Shown: positions 11,085-23,055 of the stretch, one piece after another
How the letters are laid out: every line of letters starts with the position of its first letter
Position numbering within the stretch: position 1 is the first letter of the stretch
Source: Posidonia oceanica
Taxonomy: Eukaryota; Streptophyta; Magnoliopsida; Alismatales; Posidoniaceae
Assembly: GCA_037176725.1 (NCBI GenBank)
Contig: JAZBRS010000076.1
Location: 118,749,001-118,813,000 of the forward strand
Length of the DNA stretch: 64,000 nt
Reading direction: 5' to 3'
The notes under the pieces: generated by a model
Seen by the model: the letters and a program-made list of their open reading frames with translations, nothing else
The model's database searches: none
Told to the model about the DNA's origin: nothing
Position numbers and translations under genes: made by a program

Positions 11085-13853
11085 ATGGCCACAACATCTC
11101 TCTTCACCGCCCCAGCACCTTCTCAGGTTGGTTGGTTGGTAACACCCATCTCCGCCCATCTATCTCCTCCTCCTATAGCTCAAATGGGTCACGACAATTC
11201 TGGTTGTTTGGTTTGTGAAATTGTTGTTTCTGTGTCTGTGGCAGCTCTGCTCCAGTAAAAATGGCGTCTTTTCACCGTCGAGAGCTCTGCTTAGCATGCC
11301 GCCGAAAGGGTTAGGGCTGGGAAAAGGCAAGGGTGGAAAGGTGACATGCATGGCCTCGAGTATTCCTGCGGATAGAGTCCCCGATATGGGGAAGAGGGAG
11401 CTGATGAATCTCCTTTTGCTCGGTGCCATATCGCTTCCGACTGCCGGGATGCTGGTTCCTTATGGAGCCTTCTTTGTGCCTCCCGGGTGAGATGTTCTTC
11501 CTTCATTCGTTTTCTCTTTTTGTTGAAGTATAGCTGCCGATTGGCCTGTGCTTTTTTCAAATATAAGTTTGCTTCACTGAATAATATGTGATTGGTGAAT
11601 GCTATCTCCTCTTCGACCACTTTCGAATTGCAACTTTTTGTTGCAACATATAAGGACATTCCATTTCAGCTGATGACTTGGGTTTCTCTATCATAATTAT
11701 TTGTTTTCTTGTTAATTTATAGGTTTTCAATTATTACTTTTCTGTATGTTAAGACATATAACTTGAAATGATGTTTTAATTTAAGAATTTGCAAATCCAA
11801 CTGTTACGAAAATTGATCTGTCTATTGCAAACGGAAATATTAAAATTTATCACCTGGATGATCTATTCCGTGTTCTGTAAATTCTCATTATTTTACCCCA
11901 AAGGAGGCAGCATATCATCTCCTTGTTTTAAAATGTGTTGTTTATCGTCACAAATGAGCACAGAATCAAGTGATTAGGATTTCGAACTTTTTAGTTTTCC
12001 ATTTCTCCTTGTTGGCAGTTTTAGTTTCATTTGAGATATTAAAATAAATAATACTGCACTACTCCAAGTTAAATATTTTTGTCCATTTGAATATTGTTTT
12101 GGAAATGGCAAAGTAATTACCATGATAATCCACAATATTGGTTCATACTAGCTTCTTTTTGTCTCCAAAATGTCAAGCAACACAATCCATTATTTCATAC
12201 TTGGAATCCCGATTAAATGTTCAAAACCAAGGATAAATTTGGTATTTTAGTCCAATGGATGGGCAAAAATTCGAAAGCAAGTATAGCACTACACAGAGCA
12301 AGTTTATGACTCCTTAATTAAGAAATAAAGTTGAAACAGTTTCAGCTTCTGCACACTTTGGCTGGCCTTGAACATAAAGGTTAACAGATCAAATTTTAAA
12401 GAACTTATTCCATGAATATAATTGTATCCTTACAATTTTATCAAATTTCTCAGAAGAGACTCCATGATTATAGTTCTAACTTGTGTATATAAACAGATCA
12501 GGTGGTGCTGGTGGTGGAACCGTGGCAAAAGATGCTATAGGCAATGATGTAATTGCTGTGGAATGGCTGAAGACTCACGGCCCTGGTGATAGAACACTGA
12601 CACAAGGGTTGAAGGTTAGAAATAACTATCATTTAGCAACCCTAATCAGTTGAATAAGGCCTTGATACCTATCTGTGAAAGTAATGTAATCTTATTTTCA
12701 GCCCTGCCCATGGAAATATTGAAATGTTTTTTGGCATCCGAAGCATATGTATTAACTGTTTTGGACTTAATCTCGACGAACTTGCCAAAAACAAATTTAA
12801 AGAAAAAACCTCTGATTGAAGACCAAGATTTTAAATCAAATTAAGCTTTTTGAAAATCTGATTTCAATGTGACTATTTTAATGTCTTGTAAGAAAATTAA
12901 ATAGATTAAATATATTATTTGCATGGAAAGAATTTATCAATTAATGTTGAAAGGCAAGTGGCTTTTTCCAATCACCTAGTCCTTATTAGTACTTTCAGCA
13001 TATTGAAGCATGCTTAAACATTTCCACCGTTTTTGTCATAATGCTATATGCACCAGGATAATCCCAGAAATTAAGATTGGACAGCATGAGAAAACCTCCC
13101 TGCTCCCTATCAAAACACCCTATATGGGAAAAAAGATGAGGAAAGAACCTACAAGATACAAATATCAACATATAACCCTTAAACATGATGCCAGATGATG
13201 TGTTGGATTTTATTTTTTGTAGCTATCTCTCGAGGACAAAATATTTTTCATGGGGTTCTTAAGCATATTACGTCTCATGATGTGAAATTTAAGTTTGTTG
13301 CCTAGATATATTTGAGTGGATATATTTAGTTTTCTAACATGTAAAATGTTGGATCTCATCATTTTGCAGGGTGATCCTACGTACCTAGTTGTAGAGATGG
13401 ACAACACTCTTGCAACCTATGGTATCAACGCAGTCTGTACCCATCTTGGATGTGTTGTGCCATGGAATGCAGCTGAGAAGAAGTTCATCTGTCCTTGCCA
13501 TGGATCACAATACAATAATCAAGGCTTGGTTGTCAGGGGACCTGCACCTCTGGTAAGGAATTCACTTGCATCTTATGGATTGTATGTTCAAGTTCTTAAA
13601 ACATTGGGAGTTATAAGCATTTGCGTTAACGGATATCCTAAGAACACCAGTTATTCAAGTTTTGATGTCATTTTCATGTTATTCAATTGAACTTGGGCTA
13701 GCACTGAGATTCTTGGAAGGTATGGTAGTAACTCGTCTTTCTTTTTTGCAGTCACTGGCCTTGGCTCATGCTGACATCGATGATGGGAAGGTAGTATTTG
13801 TACCATGGGTCGAAACGGATTTCAGAACTGGTGTTGACCCATGGTGGGCTTAA
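11085..13853 (+). CDS. petC: Chloroplast Rieske iron-sulfur protein of cytochrome b6f (five exons)
   Basis: Exons 11085-11126, 11245-11486, 12497-12614, 13370-13552 and 13752-13853 join in frame with GT..AG introns to give 228 residues, the usual precursor length. Residues 1 to about 50 form a Ser-rich chloroplast transit peptide, probably cleaved near the VTC at 47-49. Residues 67-88 are the single membrane anchor, followed by a Gly-rich hinge (GSGGAGGG). The [2Fe-2S] boxes are CTHLGC (ligands C157 and H159; C162 in the disulfide) and CPCHGS (ligands C175 and H178; C177 in the disulfide). The C-terminus is VDPWWA. The protein carries electrons from plastoquinol to cytochrome f at the lumen side of the thylakoid. 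All key residues are present and there are no stops or frameshifts, so the gene looks functional. It is the only intact host gene here, with repeats about 2 kb away on both sides. Confidence 0.96.
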
Positions 13854-15595
13854 AAACCTTCAATTCACATCTTCCGCTTGAAGCAAGGTCTCCCACTAAG
13901 TATTTCCTTCAAGAGTTAAAATGTGGTTTTCGCTTGCCGACTTCATGCATACATGTAACTAATACCCAAAAACTGAATATAAATTGTACGTTTTATTATT
14001 TGCCTAGATGGGAACTTCTTTAGTAAATTTATGTTGTGATCCTGAAACAGAGCAACATAATCTTATTTACTGTGTTCATATGAAGGATTATTCTTCATTT
14101 TCCACATATATGCTTTTAGATAGCTTGATACATGGATGACTAAACTCATCGTGATTTTAATTTCAATTAATGGTTTTTTTGGATATAAATCACTAAAAGA
14201 ATTGTAGGGAAATGATTTGAAGAGAATTGGTGACAGTTATCATATTTCACTTTGTTTGGATAGACGTGTGGTATTTTGGAAATGAAGAAATTAAATAGAG
14301 TTACATTATCATTATATTTTCTATACAATATTATAATTTATTAGGTTATTTCATTTGAGGTTTGTTTTGGCATTACATTATAAAACTTGAAATATTTTTA
14401 CAATCTGTCAAGTTCTCTTTATTTGATGAGAGAAAGCTTTGAATTTAAAATCTCTCTAGTTCTCTCCAATCCTCTCGAAATTCCATTCTCCTTATAACAA
14501 ACAAAAGGGTTTCTTAAATTTTTATCCAAATCTATCTAAAAAATTTTGAATCAACCTCTAAACAAATAGGCCGTAAGTGATATGTAGAAAGTCCTAAAAA
14601 GTTCTGATTTACTTGAACTAATTTTGAAGTCATATGGTTAAAGTTTTTGAAAACTATAAAGATAGAAAGACAGGAAATTTATAGACAGTTCATGGTGTTC
14701 AAATTCACAAGCCCAAGCTCGGCTTCGGCTTTGACCCTTGAGTGGCTTTGAGAGTGTCAATTTGGATGACGAATGTGCAAAAGTTCTTGGAACTATTGTT
14801 GGGAGGGTGAGGAAGAATTTTGTAGATGCATTTTTCATGTATTAAATCGAAAGAATGGTAGAAATGACTTGGTATGATTATGATGGATCATGATATGCAT
14901 TGAGTCGAGTACTTCAACAAAGTGAGTTGTGCACTCCTCTATTCCAAGGTGGGACTCGAATGTAGGATTTGAAGTAATTTCACCTGAGCTTGCAACTTGG
15001 AAGGCTAATAATAATTCAAATTACAAACGTCAGAAGAAATTTTTGCATACACGTGACGTTTAGCACGTGCTAAGTCCTCCTAATTTAAGTCAAATTTACA
15101 AATGACAGAGTTTGATACGATAGGGTTACGACCTCGATATATTCAGATCTCATATAATTAACCGATGAACTAAAAAAAAAGATTAGATAATGTGTGTGAA
15201 TTTCACCACGAAATATAAAGGAGGTGATCATATATATCAACCCATGTTAATTTCCAAGGTTTTTCAAGTGTGCGAAAAGTTCTATTTAGCCCAAAATATT
15301 ACTAATCAGTTTGTAAAGAATGTTTGGAGGACATCAATACATCTTAAATGTGTAGGTTTACAAGAAGAATTATAATTCAAGATAAAAGCAAGCAATGTAT
15401 GACCATTAAGACTAATGACCGTTAGAAAGCTTTCACATGCGAGATTCTTTAGTTATGCTCCTAGACTAAGTAACCAAGATTATATTTGTGTGATACATAC
15501 GGGCACAATTGAGGTTTTCAAAATGAATATAGCCGTAGATGTGATTGGAAACTATCTTTGGGTGCTTATCGTGACATACAAAATTGAAGAAGTCA
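13854..15595. other. petC 3' flank, no further gene recognised
   Basis: AT-rich sequence after the petC stop. An AATATAAA sequence near 13976 could serve as a polyadenylation signal. No protein with domain-like content, RNA gene or clear repeat was recognised up to the LTR boundary at 15596. Confidence 0.5.
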
Positions 15596-18500
15596 ATGTA
15601 ACTGTTGACACTCTACTTTTGACCTTTGTTTAGTGACTCTCTTTTTCTGGTGGAATGACTTAGGAAATCCTACATAAAAAAACCAGAAAATTAAAAACTT
15701 AGAAAACTAGAAACCAAAACCCTAAAAAACCTTAGGCTTTAAACTCTAGAACTCTAGGCCCAATCCACATTCAAAACCTTAGGTTAAAACCCTAGAAGAA
15801 ATCTAGGTCAAACACCTACCAAAATCCTAGATTAAAACCCTAAACCTTAGGTTAAAACCTTAGAAGAAACTCAGGTCAAACACTCACCAAATCCTAAAAA
15901 AACCCTAGATCACAAAGCCAAGTCCAAGTCCACTCACTTCTTCCTTCCTCTCTTCTTTTATTTCTTTTTTCATTCTTTTTCTAGGCCTAAGCCCATCTCC
16001 TCTCCTCCTCTTTTCCTTTTTTTATTTTCTTTCTTTTCCATGGGCCCAAGCCCATCTCCTCTCCTCCTCTGTCTTTCTTTTTTTTTTTCTCCTTCCTCCA
16101 GCCCAGCCCAGGGCCCCTTTCTTCTTTCCCTTTTCTTTTCTTTTTCTTCCAAACAGTCCGACACTCTTTCTCCTCTTCTTCTCCTTTTCCCTTCTCTTTT
16201 GAACCCGACACTCAACCACCCCTCACAACAGCTCCCAGCAGTCGACACTCCACCTCTGCACACGTACTACCCCACGATTGCCCCACGCCACCATCCGGCG
16301 CTTGCCCTTGCAGAGCCACCTTCGCGGACCTCCCAGAGACTGCCAATTCAACTGCTACCACCTGCCAACAGCTGTCGATCTCTTGCACACACCATCCCCA
16401 CTTGAGTGGCAAGCCCCGATCAAAACCAATCCTTCCTCATCCCTTCAGCCGATGGAAGCACAGAATTCACCAAAAACCAGAAGCCAGAACCCAACTTCTT
16501 CTCCTCCACAGCAGCAGCTTCCCATTTCCCTCTCCAAGCACCCAAGCCACCTGAGACTCACACACGACCCACCATCCTCTTCCTTGCACCTCCACGATCC
16601 TAGAGAGCGATCCCAAAACACCTAGAGAGCCACACAGCAAAGGAGAGCCAAAAATCACAGTGAGCCACCTAGATTTTGAAATCCTATCCAGAGGGTGCAA
16701 ACTTGCTTCTGAGCAGCTTCAGACCTTCCTCGCGACACTAGGAACTGCCTCCGATCGCCGCGTGCCACCGTCGTCCTCCGCAGCGCCGCTGCGACCTCTC
16801 GCCGGACTGTCGAACCCACTCGAGGTCGACAGCATGCTCTGGCAATCGTGATAGGTAGCAGACCATACATTTAAACTCCATGCATGTCTATCTTACTTTT
16901 TAGATTGGTAGAGCTAGGTTTAGAGCCTCGTAGCCCTAGATCGCCTCCGCTGCTACAGTCATCTTCCCCGACGAGCTCTGACAGCCACCGCCACACGCCA
17001 AGTGCTCCGGACCCCCGTTGTTCCTTCGGAACCTCCCCCGAGCTCCGTCGGAGCACCAATGACCTGCTCTAGTCCCTCGCGACCGTCGTCAAGGCTTCCT
17101 GCACTCGCTCCGCCTCTGTAAATCGTGGGACTTCTGCGCGGACATCGATAGAGCGCTCCTGGCCAGCTTTGACCTCCAGACCTTCTCTCGAGCTTCGCCG
17201 GACCTCTGGGAGCTTGATCCGACGCCGCCCGAGCTTCGTCGCTGCCTCCAGCTCCTACTCCGCTCGCCGCTTCCTCTGCAGCAGCCGCCGACGTCGACAG
17301 CACGCCTCAGCCTTCGCCGCTCCTCTGGATCTGCTCCCCGAGCATCGCTAGACCACCAGGAACGTGATCCAGTCCTGCCCGAGCTCTGCCGTTGCCTCCA
17401 GCACCAGCTCCGCCTCCGACCTCCTCTGCAGAAGTCCACCTTGGTCGGTAGAGCACTCCGAACACTGCCTTGAGCCACTGAGACCGCTAGAGCCACCGGA
17501 CGCACTGCCTCCAACTTCCAGGAGCCTCAGACCGGTCAGCCACCTCCGCATGCCGCCGCGACAGCCTCTTCTTCCCCGGTGAAGGTGCTGCAGTGTCGGG
17601 CGGCACTGTAGCTGGGTATGGTTTTGATTTAATTCTTAGTTGATGCATTGAATTAAATTACTGCAGATTATTTTTTATTGCTTTTAGGTCCAGTTGTGGT
17701 TTGAGAATCATTTAATTTCTGTTTTAAATCATACTGCATTATAGTTTGGTCCATCGCTTTAATTTAATTGCATACAGGTCCTTCATGCATTCATTTAAAT
17801 CACTTAAATGTTGTTTTAAATCATGCATTGCATTTCAGCCCTTAACTTTATTTTATTTACTTTGCAGTCCAGTTTTGGTTTATGAGTCATTTAATTCTGC
17901 ATTAAAACATTATAGCATTGCATTTAAATTCCATGCTTTGATTTATTTGCCTGTTAGTCCTTGATCAATTACACCATTTAAATGTCATTTTTAACCTTAT
18001 TACATTGCATTTTGATCTTGTGGTTTGCTTTTATTGCATCTAAGTCCTCAGATCATCATGCATTCATTTAAATCATGTTTTAAACCATATTGCATTGCAA
18101 AAAATCCAAAAATATTGTAATTACATTTCAGTCCAATATGTTGTGAATCAGTGATTTAATTTTGCATTTTTACCTTATTACACTGCATAAAAAACCAAAA
18201 ATATGTTTTAATTGCAGATCAGTCCATTTTGCTTTGAATCATTCATTTAAATCATGTTTTAAACTATATGGCATTGCTGTTTAGTCTAGAATCATGTTTT
18301 AATTGCAAATCAGTCCTCAGAGCATTTATCCTTGTCATTAAATTTGGTTTTTTATCTTATTGCATTGCAGAAAAATCCAGAAACTTGTTTTATTTGCATC
18401 TAAGTCCAATTTATATCATGCATCATTTACATGGCATTTTTAAATCATATTGCATTGCTTTAAAGCCCAATAGTTTTTCCAAATTGCATTTCAGTCCACT

Positions 18501-20236
18501 TTTTGAACTGTTGCATGTTTGCATATTTCTTTTGTATTGCACTTAGGTCATGCATGTTTTCAAAACTGCATTTAGATCCTTTCTTGCATCATTGCATGCA
18601 CATCATTCAATTAATGTTGCATTTAGCCATTGCTTGCCTTGCATTGTTGCATTAACATCTTTGCATGCATTTACCCTGCATTGCACACACATAGGGACAT
18701 TTTACATTTAAGCCCCTGCACTTTCCCTAAATTGCACTTAGGTCCCTGCATTTACATTCTTGCATGCATCGCACTCCCATGTCATTGCATACTGCACCAT
18801 TGCACTTGTTTGAGCATCATCAGCCTCATTGCATGTAGGACACCCTGCATTGCACACACATAGGGGTAATTTGCACTTAGACCCCTACTTAGATCACTTT
18901 TCTGGCCCTTGAGCCATCTGACTTGAAATCTGAATAACTTTTGATCGGACCGTTGGATCTTCACGATCTAACTATCCAGGTCTTCCTGGTTGAATGATCT
19001 TTCATTATAACCAAAGTTATCTCAGATCAGGCCTCAGATCTTCAAGATAAGTCCATCTGAATCACTTATTGCCTGTCACTTGCACTACATGCATTGTTTT
19101 TGCGCCTTGTTTTCTCGTGCATGTAGATTAGGATTTTCCGCCCCTATTTTCTTCCCCTTTGCTTGTTTTATACTTGCATTGTGTGGTTTTACTTGACTTT
19201 TCTACCTTTGTCTCCTTTTCCCCTTTGCATGTCGAACTTGCATTGCATGGTTTTACCGGCGTTTTGTTTTATTGCCTGCATTTGCATTAGGGCAGTGATG
19301 CTTACTGTCTGGAGTTCTTACGAACTAAGGCCCACTCCGTTCGGAACACTGACAGCGCTGCTAAGTACATAGGTTGCATATTTACTTTCCTCATGCATCA
19401 CAACACTTAGAGCATACACTTGGGCATGTAATCACAACATACATGGCATTTAGGCATTCAAGCATGCATTCAAGCATTCATAGCATGGCATTAGCATTCC
19501 TCGTCCCTTGGACGTGCAGTTAGGCAATCATTACCGAAATTCCTGCAAATGCGAGCGAATAGCCAAGAAAGACCGATTCCTCGGGCGTGTCGGGGGTACG
19601 TAACACCTTCCCTGCACGTAATAGGAGTCCTTACCCTTTCTCTGGATCTACAATGACCGTTTTGCCCTTGTCCTTGGCACGGGTCATTCTTCTTTTGCAT
19701 AGCATTGCATTCATTTGTATGTTTTCTTGCATTCCCCTAGTTTTCCTCGTCTCCCGATTAAATAGACTAGGTGGCGAATCCCTTTTCTTTATCTTTTTGT
19801 TTTCCCTCTTCACGTCGCTCCCATCCGTGAAGACCTCTCTCTTTTAGACCCCCTCTGGTCCAGGCCCTAAAAGAGAAAAAGGCACATTCACAGTAACGAC
19901 CCAAATTTTAGGTAGTATTTTAGGCTAGGAATTTAATTTGGAAATCCTGGTATGTTAGACGCTGAGATAGTTGCGTCTTATGTTTAAAAAAATGATGAAG
20001 ATTTATTAGGTGTGTGATGACCAGTGTCGTAATTGAGACATGGTATTTTACGTTATTCAGAAAAACTGTGTGGTATTTCACTAAGAGCAATATCTTAGGG
20101 ATGTCTGGTCAGGTGGCTCTATAGTTTTGCATATCATGCTTACCTGCATCTTATTTTTTATTAATTTTCTTACTTGATGGTGTTGAGGAGAGTTTTCGGC
20201 TCCAGCTCTAGTATCAGCAAGGATGATGTATGGAGT
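15596..20236 (+). mobile_element. Start of a TGTAACGACCC-type LTR, split by a solo LTR and cut by element C
   Basis: If the solo LTR at 15603-19892 and one copy of its target-site duplication are removed, the flanks rejoin as TGTAACGACCC followed by AAATTTTAGG. This is a common start of plant Ty3/gypsy LTRs and mirrors the GGGTCGTTACA end at 7950. About 345 bp belong to this LTR (15596-15602 plus 19898-20236) before element C begins at 20237. No coding sequence is visible in it. Confidence 0.5.
15603..19892 (+). mobile_element. Solo LTR of family 1-related type, TSD gtaac
   Basis: Starts TGTTGACACTC and ends CACATTCACA, with the 5-bp sequence gtaac on both sides (15598-15602 and 19893-19897). 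The internal order follows the family 1 LTR: AAACCCTAA-rich block, pyrimidine-rich block (15940-16200), GC-rich block (16200-17600), reiterated TTGCAT..TAGTCC block (17640-18780), CGTTGGATC motif (18950), GGGCAGTGATGCTTACTG (19290), and a mutated GGTACGTAACACC (19595). It lacks the 32-bp array. With both ends and the TSD intact and no internal region, it is the product of LTR-LTR recombination. Confidence 0.88.
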
Positions 20237-22327
20237 TGTAGACACCTTGATTTTGTAGTCGCTTGTCGGCAGATTCCTTTAGAAGAACTTGCTTTGGTCG
20301 TGGCAGACCTAACCAGCTCATCCAAACCCATCTAGTATCCCAAACCTACCCAGCACCATAAACTTATCCAAAATCACAAACCTTGATCACCCTAAGCCTA
20401 TCCTGTGGTCAAACACTCAAGAAATAGCCAAAAGAACCAGCAAATAGGCTCTGACAAGGATTCGGTGCATGTTCATAATGCGTTTCACTAGCGTGTACGT
20501 CATACACAATATCCTGGCACACGGCCGTCTGTCAGATTACCTACTGCAAAGGGTTTGATTGTCCAATCACAAGTTGGACGTCCATTTCCTTGCTTCTTAT
20601 TGGTGGTTATGGATCTGAGGGTGCTCCTTGACGTGTCTTGACCATCATACCCCTCTTTCCAATTTAAAACCCAATCTAACCCTTTGATTTCAATCCAAGC
20701 CAACCATTCAAAAATGGTTATTCATCAACCTCTCCCATGCAACCCATTAGTCTATTTAACAACCACCATCTCCTACGTGAGATCTCTCTCGGCACCTCTC
20801 GCTCTTGCTCTTAGCTCCATCGCATTCCCAACAGTTAATCACTCGTCTCCTCCTTGCATACACCAGCATCCAACACCTAGAGAGTGCACATCACACCTTA
20901 GTCGAGTGCCATCTCCACCTCCTCCACCCAACTTTCCCTGAGTGAGAGTGAGAAGGAGAGCACCCACTATGACCGAGTGCAACCCCTGGTTCTCAGCCAC
21001 GTTCATTTCCAACCGCCGCACCTGGAGCCGCTTAGAGAAGTCACCGCAAACCGTCGACGTTGGGAGGCACACTCCGGTCCTCAACATAGGTGGGCATTTG
21101 CTCCATTAGTGTAATTGAGTCTTCCTCTGCCTCCCGTGGTTTCATTACTGTTTCATTGCCTTGTTTTCCATCGCTTTCCTCTTGAAATTTTCATCTCTGT
21201 TGCATGTCTTTGTGATGGGTTCCTGAGTCTCGTGTGAGACCACTGGTAGTTGAGCACGAGATACAACCCATCCCTACACGTGTCTTCGATCCTCAACTTC
21301 CACGACGCTTTAGTGAGCGCTTGGCCAATGAACAACCCCATTCCAGCCGACCATCCTCGTGATGGCGAATGGGTTCACTGTCACAGTGTGGAGGATGTAG
21401 AGATCTCGGAGCTCACTACATTTCTTACATACTGCATTGCATGGCTCTTCCTTCTCTTCTCTTCCCTCCCTTTCATCCTCTAAATGCCACAGAGAGATCT
21501 CTGGAAGCTCACAGTGCGCTTGATGGTTGAGAGAGCTAGAGCATCTAGGCGATGCACAACAAGGTTGGAGGAGGGTGAGCATTCATCCTAGATTTAATTC
21601 TAATGGTTTACTATGTGCATTGGCATCATTACAGGCTTCCCTGATATCCAATTGCTTGTTTCGTTCGATTTAATTCCATCAGTTCATGTGATGAGAGCTC
21701 ACTGTCTGAAACAGAAAACTTGGGGCGGGTGTCTATGCCGCACATCTTTGGTGTACAGACCTGATGTGATTTATTGGTGCATAAACCCTTGGTTCAGTAC
21801 AGCAGCCAGAGCACTTTTAGCTTTGATTAATGGCATGTTATTGGTTTATCATCTTCTGATCTTTTCCTCTCTGCATGTTTTCACTTCTATTTACATAGCA
21901 TCAAACATCTTGCCGTATGGCATACATTATTGAGCATTTGCTCACTTGCAATGTCATACACAAGAGCGGAAAAGCATTGAAAGACCAATATTATCAAGCG
22001 TACAGGGGTGCCTAACACCTTCCTCATGCGTAACAGGGGTCCTTATCCTTTCTCTGCCCGCGATGACCTATGTGTTTCGTTCACTGGCATTGGAGTCATG
22101 CATCGATATTTCTTTGCTTGCATATACACCTTTTCTTGCATACAGTTTTCCTCGTCTTCCATTTTTAATAGACTAGGTGGCGACTCCCTTTCCTTATCCT
22201 TTCTTGTTGTTTTCGTTGGTGTTTTCGAGTTGATATCCTCCTTAGATACACCACTCTCTGTGGTTGCTTGGAGTGAGTGGACTCGCTCCGTACACTTCAG
22301 GTCTCAGTTCTCCACCACGCATGGTCA
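20237..22327 (+). mobile_element. 5' LTR of element C
   Basis: Starts TGTAGACACC and ends CATGGTCA, 2,091 bp, followed by a primer-binding site. Within it are a TATTTAAC-type TATA sequence (about 20753), GGTGCCTAACACC (22007-22019) and AGACTAGGTGGCGACTCC (22170-22187). The sequence left of it (ggagt) is the candidate target-site duplication, but the element's other end is not in the window. The tail matches copy B at 8880-9128, so the two are one family. Confidence 0.8.
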
Positions 22328-22334
22328 TAAGAAT

Positions 22335-22352
22335 TGGCGACTCCACTGGGGA
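22335..22352 (+). other. Primer-binding site of element C
   Basis: TGGCGACTCCACTGGGGA starts 8 nt after the LTR end (spacer taagaat). It differs by one base from the copy B site and by two from the element F site. The 3' CCA-complementary TGG and the position identify it as the tRNA primer site, of tRNA-Arg type from memory. Confidence 0.8.
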
Positions 22353-23055
22353 TGCTAGACTCTAGTTTTCGTTTTTTGTCTTTCTGCTTATGTGGTGTGC
22401 CATTTTGCTTATATCATTTATCATGTTTATCGAGTTATTTTCATCCTTTTGTATGGTGGATGTTTTGTTCTACACATATATGCTACGTCACCACACATGC
22501 ACCTATCTTGTCCATGCCTTTTGATGTGTTGATTGTTTTCTCTTTTCACAATCATGTTGACACAACACAAGCACATGCCATTCTCATGCGTTTTGGGTGA
22601 TGTATGATGATTTCATACCATGATTGGGTGTTTATTTCCCCTTTTGCATTTGCCATCCTAGGGAAAATTAGAGACATGTTTGCTTCCCTCTCTAGTTTAA
22701 TCTAAAAATTTGCAAGTAAAAAGAGTGCTAGGGAAAATTAGAGACATGTTTGCTTCCCTCTCTAGTTTAATCTAAAAATTTGCAAGTTAAAAGAGTGCTA
22801 GGCAAAACTAGAGACATACACACACACTCCTCCACCTGGTTTAATATAAAATGCAAGTAAAAACCACTAATCATATTTGCATGATTGATCATATAGGAGC
22901 ATGCATCTTCTCATCTCTTGAGTCCACCTACTCAGTTTGAGAAGGATAGTTTCGATTTTCGCATTCCATCGCTATTGGCATGGGACGAGTAGCCGGTCTG
23001 TCCCCCTTTGTCTAGGGTTGTGTTGGAGTTAGTAGAGGGTGTAGCTCACTGTGTC
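22353..23055 (+). mobile_element. Leader of element C with 70-bp tandem repeats
   Basis: Untranslated leader between primer site and gag. Two almost identical 70-bp units lie at 22658-22727 and 22728-22797, and a third, diverged and partial unit ends near 22860. The leader is interrupted at 23055 by the solo LTR and resumes at 28872, running to the gag start at 29327. Confidence 0.65.
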
